DNA from: Lachnospiraceae bacterium
GTDB lineage: Bacteria; Bacillota; Clostridia; Lachnospirales; Lachnospiraceae
Assembly (NCBI GenBank): GCA_030825115.1
Contig: JAPJQL010000035.1
Span: 1 to 36,005, forward strand
DNA length: 36,005 nucleotides
Direction of reading: 5' to 3'
Shown: positions 8,727 to 16,694 of the stretch, one piece after another
How positions within the stretch are numbered: position 1 is the stretch's first letter
Layout: the number at the start of each line of letters is the position of its first letter
Translations under genes and position numbers: made by a program
Notes under the pieces: generated by a model
The model's input: the letters and a program-made list of their open reading frames with translations, nothing else
Database searches by the model: none
What the model was told of the DNA's origin: nothing

Positions 8727-10037
8727 TTAATTCATGTAAAAGTTAATTGTCACCTCAAAAATATAATCATCATAGATAATATTGATATTGCCATGATACT
8801 GTTCTACGATTTTCTTCACCTGTCTTAATCCGATCCCATGCATGGAAGGATTTTGTTTTTTCGTCTTAAAATCTCCGCCGCAGTCAACAGGTTGTTCTAT
8901 AAAGTTGTTTTTAAATTTTAATACGGCAACATCTCCGTCATTTGCACGGAACATCTTGATGTCTACAAATCCATGACTGCATCTGACGGCCGCTTCCATT
9001 GCGTTATCAATCAAGTTGCTGACTAAACTTATGATATCAATGGATTTCATATCCGTCATGGTAAACCCCGGCTCCACAAATACCCGGTAGGAGATATTCT
9101 GCTCCCTGGCAAGCCTTGCTTTTTCACTTAGTATGGCATCAATCAGTGGATGTCCGCAATAGATGGTCTGCCCTGCATCTGACAATTCTTTTCCAAATTC
9201 AAAAAGCACCTTCTTGATCTGTTCTGTCTCCCGGCTCTGCATAAGTGCATCCAGCGTCTGCATAACCCCTGCCATACTGTGAAGTATTGTCTTTACATTT
9301 TCGTTCATATCATTGACAGCTTTATAATGTATTTCTTCCAACTGACGCTTTGTTTCCATGATTTCGTATTCTTTTACCTTGTTCATTGCTAAAATCAGAT
9401 GGTCACATATAATAAAGGCGATGGCATTGGCAGCCAAAAGCAGTACACAGCCAAACAGCAGAAACATATTATTAGCATTCATAATATCCAGGCTTTCATC
9501 AAGATAACACATGCCAACACATATAACAAAAGATGAGATAGGAATACAGAAAAATAACGATACGATTGCTGGATATTGGTCACTTTTTGATGTCTTTGTC
9601 ATGTTGCAAATCAATTTAAAAACAAAAAGATTCAATATTTTCATCATAATCGTGGACAACACGACCCTCATTGGTGTACTGGTTACAATAATAGCATCTT
9701 TTCCCCATGTCAACTGCAGAATACCAACCACGATAAACTCACAGCCCATCATGATGAACCAGCTCACAAACCATGTATACAGCTTTTTTCTCATACTGTC
9801 TTTAAACAATACGAAACAAAGGATAATAAATATAACACCGGACGCCAACAGATTCAGTATCGAATTCTGATAATGATTGACGCAATAAAGACTCAATATC
9901 CCTAAAGTAATCACACCTGCATTTTTCCACCCGTCGGCAAACCGGTTCTGCAAAAAATGCGCGCAAAAACTATAATACAGATACCCTTCCACCGCACAAA
10001 TGATGAAATCAAACAGCAGAAATGCAACTCGCTCCAT
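8727..10037 (-). CDS. agrC: AgrC-like GHKL sensor histidine kinase with an atypical phosphoacceptor box
   Basis: This 436-residue protein has about six hydrophobic segments in the first 215 residues (peptide sensing) and a GHKL ATPase domain at the C-terminus. The N-box is NLIDNAMEAA (341-350) and the G-box is HGIGL (400-404). In the usual DHp box of this family (R-H-D-x-x-N-H) the aligned stretch reads N245-E246-N247-V-K-T-I, so Glu stands where the phosphoacceptor His is expected. The nearest His is His253, seven residues on. Either phosphorylation uses another residue or the signalling mode differs. It lies between agrA (16 bp upstream) and agrD, and should sense the peptide made by agrBD. 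Confidence 0.88.
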   Translation of the reverse strand: MERVAFLLFDFIICAVEGYLYYSFCAHFLQNRFADGWKNAGVITLGILSLYCVNHYQNSILNLLASGVIFIILCFVLFKDSMRKKLYTWFVSWFIMMGCEFIVVGILQLTWGKDAIIVTSTPMRVVLSTIMMKILNLFVFKLICNMTKTSKSDQYPAIVSLFFCIPISSFVICVGMCYLDESLDIMNANNMFLLFGCVLLLAANAIAFIICDHLILAMNKVKEYEIMETKRQLEEIHYKAVNDMNENVKTILHSMAGVMQTLDALMQSRETEQIKKVLFEFGKELSDAGQTIYCGHPLIDAILSEKARLAREQNISYRVFVEPGFTMTDMKSIDIISLVSNLIDNAMEAAVRCSHGFVDIKMFRANDGDVAVLKFKNNFIEQPVDCGGDFKTKKQNPSMHGIGLRQVKKIVEQYHGNINIIYDDYIFEVTINFYMN

Positions 10038-10053
10038 CTAATCCCCGCCTTCT

Positions 10054-10785
10054 TCAGTACTTGCTCCCCCAGTATTCATTCAGCCGCTCTACAAACCCCT
10101 TTGCTTTTGAGCGGGCTATGTTCCATATCGTATCGTCTTTCAGCGTGACCGTTTCCCTGTCATATTTTTTCACATATCTCATGTTGATCAGATAGCTGTT
10201 GTGGGGATACGCCAGACCGTATTTCTCATACCGGTTCATCAGCTCGTCAAACGATAATGCCGTCGTACACGGTCCATTCCCCATCCCACTCCTTGCTTCC
10301 GGGTGCAGATGGACGATCCGGTTGTTTTTTGATTTATCGATATAAATCACATCACTAAAAGAAACCAGGTGCTGCTGACCGTCACAGTCAACCTTTACGA
10401 TTGCCTGGGATTCTTTTATCATTTTCTCGACGGCATCTGTCAGATACCGCCTTGTCTCCTCGACAGGGTTCTGCTTCTGGATAAACCGGTATGGAGCCAT
10501 CAAAAATGTTTCCGGCGTGGGATTATAAATTCCTGAACAAAACACAAGAACTGCTTTTTCGTTATATTTTCGGATCCGCTTTGCTACTTCCGTTCCGTTT
10601 AAATTTCCAATCTGAATATCAAGAATAATCAGAGGATGGTGAATCTGCATATCTGCCTTCAGCAAAGCGTCGCCTGAATCATAGCAGTTATATTCCAACC
10701 GTTGCGGATAACATTCTGTCAATATGTTTTTGATAAACTCGATATAACTTTTTTCATCATCACAGATTGCAACTTGATAAACCAT
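10054..10785 (-). CDS. agrA: AgrA-like LytTR-family response regulator
   Basis: I chose ATG 10785 (243 residues), preceded by AGGGGGA about 7 nt upstream, over a start at 10806. The N-terminal receiver domain has the acidic pair D9-D10, the phosphoacceptor D56 (motif IILDIQ) and a Lys in FIQKQ. The C-terminal LytTR DNA-binding domain runs from about residue 135 (SFSDVIYI) to the end. LytTR proteins bind direct repeats about 21 bp apart, which are present before both agrD and the RHS gene. It is the partner of the GHKL kinase encoded 16 bp downstream. Binding to those two sites is inferred from motif geometry and proximity. Confidence 0.92.
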   Translation of the reverse strand: MVYQVAICDDEKSYIEFIKNILTECYPQRLEYNCYDSGDALLKADMQIHHPLIILDIQIGNLNGTEVAKRIRKYNEKAVLVFCSGIYNPTPETFLMAPYRFIQKQNPVEETRRYLTDAVEKMIKESQAIVKVDCDGQQHLVSFSDVIYIDKSKNNRIVHLHPEARSGMGNGPCTTALSFDELMNRYEKYGLAYPHNSYLINMRYVKKYDRETVTLKDDTIWNIARSKAKGFVERLNEYWGSKY

Positions 10786-10838
10786 GCAAATTCCCCCTTT
10801 GTACATTTACCTGATTTTCATCCCGGCCATTTGGGCTG

Positions 10839-11198
10839 TCACTTACAATCATCATCAAATTCAAACTCTGAAAATGCCTTCATTACCTTCCAGATGTATT
10901 TTTTCTGCCTGCATGTGTATCTTTCCAGCAGGATCACGATCCTGTCATGCCATTCATCTGATGCCGCCTGTTCCGGCTTTTTTGCATAAAGAAGCTCATC
11001 CGCAGTAGTGCCGAGCACTTCGGCTATCCGCATGAGCCGGAGCACTCCAACCATCTGTTCTCCATTTTCCAAACGGCTGATGGTCGTCGTTGATACCTCT
11101 GCCAGTTCTGCCAGTTTTTCCTGTGTGAAACCGTTTATCTCTCTTTGCCGGTGTATCCGTCTGCCGATTTCTCTGATCATCTCTTTTTCTGTTTTCAT
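10839..11198 (-). CDS. XRE-family helix-turn-helix regulator at the head of the agr operon
   Basis: This 119-residue protein has an N-terminal HTH_3/XRE fold: IGRRIHRQREINGFTQEKLA, then the recognition helix region VSTTTISRLENG, to about residue 73. The C-terminal tail of about 45 residues is charged and unassigned; there is no peptidase or sensor domain. It is 53 bp upstream of agrA in the same direction with no visible terminator, so it is likely co-transcribed. It may control the agr operon or itself. A direct-repeat pair lies 65-100 bp upstream of its start. Start ATG 11198 has GGGG 6 nt before it. Confidence 0.85.
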   Translation of the reverse strand: MKTEKEMIREIGRRIHRQREINGFTQEKLAELAEVSTTTISRLENGEQMVGVLRLMRIAEVLGTTADELLYAKKPEQAASDEWHDRIVILLERYTCRQKKYIWKVMKAFSEFEFDDDCK

Positions 11199-11261
11199 TC
11201 CTTACCCCATATTCATCTTGTATGATGTAAGTTTATCAATCCTATATTTTGATGTGAAACA

Positions 11262-11295
11262 ACAAATACGCAAACAAATATTTACCAATACGCAA
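11262..11295 (-). promoter_or_regulatory. Direct-repeat pair upstream of the XRE gene, possible operator
   Basis: ACAAATACGCAA (11262-11273) and ACCAATACGCAA (11284-11295) match at 11 of 12 bases and are 22 bp apart. The motif differs from the agrD/RHS operator, so a different regulator (perhaps the XRE protein itself) is more likely. No clear -35/-10 pair could be assigned between the repeats and the gene. The rest of the 149-bp gap shows nothing recognisable. Confidence 0.4.
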
Positions 11296-11347
11296 CAACG
11301 GCCTGCATCAGGACCAAAAAGCCCCAACACAGGCCGTACACCAATTC

Positions 11348-13033
11348 TTACAGCCGTATATCCGTATACCAATACCCATACCGCCCGTCTGCCTCCGGCT
11401 GCCGTTTTGCCAGCACAAAATTCGGGAAGCCGAACATGGACGCCATATATTTCTCATTGCTGAAATAATGCCCAGGCACACCAAGCAGATACCGCGGCCG
11501 GCCGTTTGGATTGTTCAGCCTTGCGAGGATCAAATGGCGGTAATTGTAGTATCCATGCAAAAGGAAGCTGTTGTTTCCATATACCCAGATTTCTCTTGGC
11601 AGCAATCCGATATCCTGCGGTTTGATGGACAGGATTTCACAGCCATTCTCATAATCAAATGCAAGGACTTTCGGATAATGGCATATCAACTGGTTCCACA
11701 ACTGGTCCCGGCCGGATGCTTCTCTTTCCATGCGGTCCAGCACCTCCAACTGCGCCGGATCTCCCGGTCCGGGTGGAGGGGTGGGAGAAACCGGTCTCTG
11801 GGTTTCCTCTTCCCCCGGTTCTCGCGTCGGTTCTGCCCCGGGTCCTTGGGGGACTTTTTCCCCCTGCTCCCGGGCGGGTTTTTCCCCGGAGTCCCGGGCA
11901 GCTTTTTCTCCGGACTCCCGGGCAGGCTCCTCACCTGGCTCTCGTGCCGCCTCTGACTCCGGCGTCGGGCTTTCCTCACCGGACGCCGGACTCTCCGGTC
12001 CGGTCATGATGCTTCCCGCCAGAGCCTGAAGCGCCTGATGAACGGCTGCCTGCATCATCCGTGCATTGGAAAACGGTTTTGTTTCCTCCAATCTCCCCAT
12101 AGATTCCTCCACAACGGAATCTGCCAGTTCCCCTATGTAGTCTTTCATCTCTGCCGACGGTTCAGGGAGCCAGGGGTCCTCTTTGCTTTCCATTTCTTCC
12201 TGCTCCCACGGGGCCTCGTTTGCCAGCCGTGCTTCTTCTTCCGACAGTTCCCGTTCAATTTCCGCCGAGACCGGAAATCGGGCAGACAGATCACCTCCGT
12301 TCCCGTCATCAGCAGGAATCTTCCTGGGTACTTCTCTTGCCCGCACGTTTTCAGCCGTCACATCTGCCAGCTCAATCTCCGCAGCCTTTTCCGTCACATC
12401 ACCCCTACTCCGATTTTCCGGTTTTTCCCCGGAGAAGCCGGCATTCCCGGTATTACCGGATGCTCCGATATCCCTGGCTTCCCCCGCATTGCCCGCTGCT
12501 CCGACATTCCCGGCACTCCCGACTGTTCCCGCTGTTCCAACATTCCCGGCTTCTCCGGCTGCTCCCGCTGCTCCAACATTCCCGGCTTCCCCGGCTGTTC
12601 CCGCTGTTCCAACATTCCCGGCTTCCCCGGCTGCTTCAACATCTCCGGCTTCCCCGCTGCCAAGCTCCGCCGCCTGTGTCACCGCATCATCCCAGATCGT
12701 CGTATAGCACTGCCATGTGCTCTCCACATCATGCACCGTCAGGCCATAACACTGTTCCATGCTGTAGCTGCTGCCCTCCACATTCTGGGCATTGACGCTG
12801 ACCCGGAACTCCCCTGCGCCCCCACGGATAAATATCTTGCCCAGCATGATTTCCGCCCCCGGAGACAGAAGATAGACACCGATATCATTGCTTCCTACGT
12901 ATACTTTCTTCACATTCACCTGTATTCTGCACTGGTCGCCCCGCACTTCGATTTTGGCATATCCGATGTTTTTTCCTTTGACTCCTCCCTCATATGCGTA
13001 AATATATGAGATCAATCTGCGATAATTGGACAT
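11348..13033 (-). CDS. Lachnospiraceae-type protein of unknown function with collagen-like Gly-X-Y tract
   Basis: There are 561 residues, starting at ATG 13033 with AGGGGTG upstream. An N-terminal domain (1-115, start MSNYRRLISYIY) and a C-terminal domain (about 445-561, Tyr/Trp-rich, ending YGYWYTDIRL) flank a long low-complexity middle. At 127-202 nearly every third residue is Gly (triplets EAG, NVG, TAG, AAG), with interruptions at E133 and R187. At about 363-410 there is an octad repeat of the ARESGEKA type. No signal peptide or membrane segment is seen. The terminal domains resemble Lachnospiraceae proteins I recall being annotated DUF6128, but this was not checked. Function unknown. It is transcribed divergently from nagB. 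Confidence 0.85.
   Translation of the reverse strand: MSNYRRLISYIYAYEGGVKGKNIGYAKIEVRGDQCRIQVNVKKVYVGSNDIGVYLLSPGAEIMLGKIFIRGGAGEFRVSVNAQNVEGSSYSMEQCYGLTVHDVESTWQCYTTIWDDAVTQAAELGSGEAGDVEAAGEAGNVGTAGTAGEAGNVGAAGAAGEAGNVGTAGTVGSAGNVGAAGNAGEARDIGASGNTGNAGFSGEKPENRSRGDVTEKAAEIELADVTAENVRAREVPRKIPADDGNGGDLSARFPVSAEIERELSEEEARLANEAPWEQEEMESKEDPWLPEPSAEMKDYIGELADSVVEESMGRLEETKPFSNARMMQAAVHQALQALAGSIMTGPESPASGEESPTPESEAAREPGEEPARESGEKAARDSGEKPAREQGEKVPQGPGAEPTREPGEEETQRPVSPTPPPGPGDPAQLEVLDRMEREASGRDQLWNQLICHYPKVLAFDYENGCEILSIKPQDIGLLPREIWVYGNNSFLLHGYYNYRHLILARLNNPNGRPRYLLGVPGHYFSNEKYMASMFGFPNFVLAKRQPEADGRYGYWYTDIRL
12424..12660 (-). repeat. In-frame tandem repeat encoding Gly-X-Y triplets
   Basis: The coding DNA repeats a 9-bp-based unit giving EAG-NVG-TAG/AAG triplets about 25 times, with longer near-identical blocks such as AACATTCCCGGCTTC on the plus strand. 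Such repeats can change copy number by slippage without breaking the frame. Confidence 0.75.
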
Positions 13034-13072
13034 GATATCACCCCTTTGATAAATATTTTATGCGTTTACCCA

Positions 13073-13101
13073 TTGAAACTATGCCATAAAAATGCTATCC
13101 T
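13073..13101 (+). promoter_or_regulatory. Predicted promoter of nagB
   Basis: TTGAAA (13073-13078), a 17-bp spacer and TATCCT (13096-13101) lie about 50 bp upstream of the nagB start. The ribosome site GGAGGT follows at about 13142. Confidence 0.65.
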
Positions 13102-13152
13102 ATAAGAAGAGATTGGTGAAAAAAATTTTCAAATCTTTATGGAGGTAGAAAA

Positions 13153-13884
13153 ATGAGAGTTTACAAAACAACGGATTACAACGACATGAGCAGAAAGGCA
13201 GCCAATGTCATCTCTGCCCAGGTGATCATGAAGCCGGACTGTGTGCTGGGTCTTGCTACCGGTTCCTCCCCTCTTGGAACCTACAAACAGCTGATTGACT
13301 GGTACAACAAAGGCGATCTGGATTTCTCCGAAGTCAAATCCGTGAATCTGGATGAGTACAAGGGGCTGACCAAAGACAACGACCAGAGTTACTACTACTT
13401 CATGTACAACAACTTCTTTAAACATGTGAACATTGATTTAAATAACACCAACGTACCGGATGGCACCGAGCCGGACAGCGAGAAGGAGTGCTCCCGCTAT
13501 GAGGACGTCATCAAAAGCCTCGGCGGTGTTGATCTGCAACTTCTTGGCCTTGGACACAACGGTCACATCGGTTTTAACGAGCCGGACGATGAATTTGCCA
13601 AGGTTACTCATTGCGTAGACCTGCAGCCAAGCACCATCGAAGCAAACAAGCGGTTCTTCGCAAGCGTTGACGATGTTCCGAAGCAGGCATACAGCATGGG
13701 AATCGGAACGATCATGCGTGCAAAGAAAATCCTGCTGATCGTCAGCGGCGCAGAAAAAGCAGATATCCTCAAAGAAGTATTATTCGGACCGGTTACTCCT
13801 CGCGTGCCGGGTTCCATCCTTCAGCTTCACAATGATGTGGTGGTGGTTGCTGACGAGGCGGCGCTGTCCAAGTGCTGTTTATAA
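13153..13884 (+). CDS. nagB: Glucosamine-6-phosphate deaminase
   Basis: This 243-residue enzyme converts glucosamine-6-phosphate to fructose-6-phosphate and ammonia in amino-sugar catabolism. Family motifs are all present: substrate loop GLATGSSP (33-40), NLDEY with D67, and GHNGHIGFNEP with His138 and Glu143 as the acid-base pair. Asn136 stands where the E. coli enzyme has Asp141, as I recall for Firmicute NagB proteins. Length is normal for the short NagB form. GGAGGT precedes ATG 13153 by about 6 nt. It stands alone, with no nagA or transporter beside it in this window. Confidence 0.97.
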   Translation: MRVYKTTDYNDMSRKAANVISAQVIMKPDCVLGLATGSSPLGTYKQLIDWYNKGDLDFSEVKSVNLDEYKGLTKDNDQSYYYFMYNNFFKHVNIDLNNTNVPDGTEPDSEKECSRYEDVIKSLGGVDLQLLGLGHNGHIGFNEPDDEFAKVTHCVDLQPSTIEANKRFFASVDDVPKQAYSMGIGTIMRAKKILLIVSGAEKADILKEVLFGPVTPRVPGSILQLHNDVVVVADEAALSKCCL

Positions 13885-14000
13885 TCATCCATACGGAAAA
13901 TTTATTTTTAAGAGAAAAATACGGTATATCCCGGTCAGATTTACGGAATAATAATGCTATAGCTGTCAACTGAGCTACAAGCATGAAACGGAGGATTCCT

Positions 14001-14393
14001 ATGCAGAATGAACCTGTATTTCTGACCGACAAAGACCGGACTACCATCATCGAAGTAATCTGCGGCTCTGCAAATGCCGCGCTTCCCGACTGCTTCAAAC
14101 CATTTGAACCGCTGACCCCGAATATCTCCGGGGGAGCCGCCGAAAAGCATCTCCCCGTAATCGAGGTAAACGGAACCCATGTCACGGTAAAGGTGGGGAG
14201 CAATTCTCATCCCATGACCGGAGAGCACAGCATCGACTGGGTCTGTCTGGTGACTGAGGCTGGCTGTATACAGCGGGTCTGTCTCGGTCCGGACTGCGAA
14301 CCAGTGGCGCGTTTTTCGATTGAGAAAGGGGACGCCCCGAAAGCGGCATATGCCTATTGTAACTTACACGGGTTTTGGAAGACGGAGATGTAA
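14001..14393 (+). CDS. Superoxide reductase, neelaredoxin (one-iron) type
   Basis: I chose ATG 14001 (130 residues), since GGAGG lies 6 nt before it; an in-frame ATG at 13983 lacks one. The Fe(His)4Cys site is complete: H50 in EKH, H70 in SHPM, H76 in EHSIDW, then C120 and H123 in CNLHGFW. Glu48-Lys49 match the catalytic loop. The N-terminal rubredoxin-like Cys4 domain of desulfoferrodoxin is absent. It reduces superoxide to hydrogen peroxide, giving oxygen tolerance to an anaerobe. It is 116 bp after nagB. No convincing promoter or PerR box was found in that gap. Confidence 0.93.
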   Translation: MQNEPVFLTDKDRTTIIEVICGSANAALPDCFKPFEPLTPNISGGAAEKHLPVIEVNGTHVTVKVGSNSHPMTGEHSIDWVCLVTEAGCIQRVCLGPDCEPVARFSIEKGDAPKAAYAYCNLHGFWKTEM

Positions 14394-14435
14394 AAAAAGA
14401 AGAGGACGCACTGATTCGCATCCTCTTCTTTTTTT
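14394..14435. terminator. Bidirectional terminator between superoxide reductase and dCMP deaminase
   Basis: An A-rich arm running through GAAGAGGACGC and a facing arm GCATCCTCTTC plus T-run form a long stem with a small loop and one mismatch. A-run and T-run flank it, so it can serve both converging genes. Confidence 0.85.
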
Positions 14436-14458
14436 GACTGTTTTGGAATTTTTCATGT

Positions 14459-14947
14459 TCAATATCCGAATGTCCCTTCCAGAGACTCGTCCTGCTCAAT
14501 CCAGTCCGCAACACTCACCTTTCGGTACTCTTCCTTGCTGTCGCGGATATACACCGTCTCGATCCCGGCGTTGATGACAAGCCGTTTGCACATGGAACAG
14601 CTGCAGGAATGGGCTACATACTCGCCGGTCTCCACCTCGATCCCGGTCAGGTACATAGAGCTGCCGATCATCTTATCGCGGCTGGCGCTGATGATCGCAT
14701 TTGCCTCCGCATGGACGCTGCGGCAGAGCTCATACCGCTCTCCTCTTGGGATCTTCATCTTCTGGCGCACACATACGCCCAGGTCCGAACAGTTTTTCCG
14801 CCCCCTCGGCGCCCCCACGTATCCGGTGGATATGACCTCGTCGTTCTTCACGATCACCGCCCCATAACGCCTCCGCAGACAGGTTCCCCGCTGGGAAACC
14901 ATCTCCGCCAGATCCAGATAATAGTTTACCTTGTCCCTTCTCTCCAT
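14459..14947 (-). CDS. Deoxycytidylate (dCMP) deaminase, ComEB family
   Basis: This 162-residue zinc deaminase has H79-A-E81 (motif HAEANAI) and the Cys pair C117 and C120 (motif CSMC). The usual Pro before the first Cys is Ser116. It makes dUMP from dCMP for thymidylate synthesis; B. subtilis ComEB belongs to this family. It is the last gene of the metG operon, 42 bp after rsmA, and ends at a bidirectional terminator. Length is normal. Confidence 0.9.
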   Translation of the reverse strand: MERRDKVNYYLDLAEMVSQRGTCLRRRYGAVIVKNDEVISTGYVGAPRGRKNCSDLGVCVRQKMKIPRGERYELCRSVHAEANAIISASRDKMIGSSMYLTGIEVETGEYVAHSCSCSMCKRLVINAGIETVYIRDSKEEYRKVSVADWIEQDESLEGTFGY

Positions 14948-14989
14948 AAATCCTAATCCCCCTGTACCTATCTTTTTCTGCTTGCAGTA

Positions 14990-15862
14990 TTACGCCTTCC
15001 CCTCCGACAGGATATTGGCCAGCTGTGCAAACTGCGCCAGCGTCAGCGCCTCTCCGCGGATCGTCGCCGATACCTCAAGGCTTTCGATCGCCCGGATGAT
15101 CTCTTCTTTTGTAAAATGGATCTCCGGTGAATTGTTCAGCCCATTCTGGAGCGTCTTCCTTCTTTGGTTAAAGGAAGCGCGGATCAGCTTAAACATCAGC
15201 GCCGGGTCTTTTACATCCACCGGCGGTCTGGCATGTCTGGTCAGACGGATGACCGCAGACCCTACATTGGGGCGGGGGATAAAGCAGTTTGGCGGTACAT
15301 TGGCCACGATATATGGGTCGGCATAGTACTGTACTGCCAGCGACAGCGCGCCATAGTCCTTCGAACCCGGTCCCACCTGCATCCGGTCTGCCACTTCCTT
15401 CTGGACCATCACCGTGATATTGTCAATCGGCACATCCCCTTCAAACAGCCCCATGATGATCGGAGTCGTAATATAATATGGAAGGTTTGCCACCACTTTT
15501 ATCGGCCGCCCATCGTTGTACTGCTCCGCCAGTTGTTTTATGTCAACTTTCAGGATATCATCGTTGATGACCTTGATATTGTCATAATCTTTTAGTGTGT
15601 CCTCTAAGATTGGTATCAGGTTCGTGTCGATCTCCACCGCAACGACCTGTCTTGCGGCGTCGGCAAGGTACTGGGTCATAGTTCCGATACCCGGCCCGAT
15701 CTCCAGCACCATATCCTCTTTTGTCACGCCTGCCGCCGTGATGATCTTGTCCAGCACATGGGTATCGATGAGAAAATTCTGCCCGAATTTTTTCTGAAAG
15801 GCAAATTCGTATTTCTGAATGATTTCAATCGTATTCTTGGGATTGCCCAATTTGTTTTCCAT
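14990..15862 (-). CDS. rsmA: 16S rRNA (adenine-N6,N6)-dimethyltransferase
   Basis: I chose ATG 15862 (MENKLGNP, 290 residues). The frame extends upstream to 15940, but that would overlap tatD and adds a Cys-rich stretch unlike the family. The SAM-binding motif is VLEIGPGIGTMTQ and the catalytic motif is NLPYYITTP. The N-terminus QKKFGQNFLID is typical of KsgA/RsmA. It dimethylates two adenines in 16S rRNA helix 45 during small-subunit maturation. The neighbour order tatD-rsmA is common in Firmicutes. Confidence 0.97.
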   Translation of the reverse strand: MENKLGNPKNTIEIIQKYEFAFQKKFGQNFLIDTHVLDKIITAAGVTKEDMVLEIGPGIGTMTQYLADAARQVVAVEIDTNLIPILEDTLKDYDNIKVINDDILKVDIKQLAEQYNDGRPIKVVANLPYYITTPIIMGLFEGDVPIDNITVMVQKEVADRMQVGPGSKDYGALSLAVQYYADPYIVANVPPNCFIPRPNVGSAVIRLTRHARPPVDVKDPALMFKLIRASFNQRRKTLQNGLNNSPEIHFTKEEIIRAIESLEVSATIRGEALTLAQFAQLANILSEGKA

Positions 15863-15893
15863 AGATTCTTTACCTGCTTTTCTATTTTTAAAT

Positions 15894-16679
15894 TCAATCA
15901 CAACAATTGAGCTGCTGCAGACGGTACATCTCCTTCGCATTCCGGTTCGTCGCTGCGATCACCTCTTCCGGCGTCACCCCTTTGATCTGGCTGATGGCAT
16001 CCACTACGTACGGCAGATTCAGCGAAGAATTCCGCTTCCCCCGGTAAGGCACGGGGGACAGGTACGGACAGTCCGTCTCCAGCACAATCCGGTCAAGAGG
16101 CATATATTCCACGACCTCTTTCAGTTTTTTTCCATTGTTAAATGTGATCACTCCGCCTATGCCGAGATAGAACCCCATATTCAGATACTCCCGCGCCATC
16201 TCAACACCGTAGGAAAAGCAGTGGATCACGCCGCCCAGATCCTGTGCATGTTCTGCCTTCATCGTATCCAGCGTATCCTTTGCCGCGTCCCGGCTGTGGA
16301 TCACCACTGGAAGCCCGGTCTCCCGCGCCAGTGAAAGCTGGCGCACAAACCAGTACTTCTGGGTATCATGATCCGGCTCATCCCAATAATAATCAAGTCC
16401 GATTTCCCCGATCGCCACCACCTTTTTCTCCCCGGCAACATGCTTCAGCCAGTCCATCAGGTGTTCATTCAGTTCCCCTGTTTCATTGGGGTGGACGCCG
16501 ACCGCGCCATATACAAACGGATATTGCTTTATCAATTCCAGCGTATTCTTCGTGGACTGTATACTCGCTCCGATGTTTACTACCGCCTCGATCCCATTCT
16601 GATGCAGACTGGAAAGAAGCGCGTCACGGTCCTCCTGAAAAGCCTCGTCGTCATAGTGGGCATGTGTGTCAAATATCAT
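15894..16679 (-). CDS. tatD: TatD-family metal-dependent deoxyribonuclease
   Basis: I chose ATG 16679 (MIFDTHAHYDD, 261 residues), with GAGAGGAA about 8 nt upstream, over 16694. Metal ligands lie in THAHYDD (H6, H8), GEIGLDYYW, IHSRDA, HCFS and ETDCPYLSP, the full set for the TatD TIM-barrel. It is a DNase of the YabD/TatD group. It lies between traX (15 bp) and rsmA (31 bp) in one operon. Confidence 0.95.
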   Translation of the reverse strand: MIFDTHAHYDDEAFQEDRDALLSSLHQNGIEAVVNIGASIQSTKNTLELIKQYPFVYGAVGVHPNETGELNEHLMDWLKHVAGEKKVVAIGEIGLDYYWDEPDHDTQKYWFVRQLSLARETGLPVVIHSRDAAKDTLDTMKAEHAQDLGGVIHCFSYGVEMAREYLNMGFYLGIGGVITFNNGKKLKEVVEYMPLDRIVLETDCPYLSPVPYRGKRNSSLNLPYVVDAISQIKGVTPEEVIAATNRNAKEMYRLQQLNCCD

Positions 16680-16694
16680 ATCTATTCCTCTCAT

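Noticed and set aside
11300..11335. GGCCTG/CAGGCC inverted repeat as terminator of the collagen-like gene
   Set aside because: The loop is about 24 nt and no T-run follows in the direction of transcription.
13885..14000. PerR box or promoter for the superoxide reductase gene (AATAATAATG region)
   Set aside because: The match to the PerR consensus is poor and no -35/-10 pair with good spacing could be placed.
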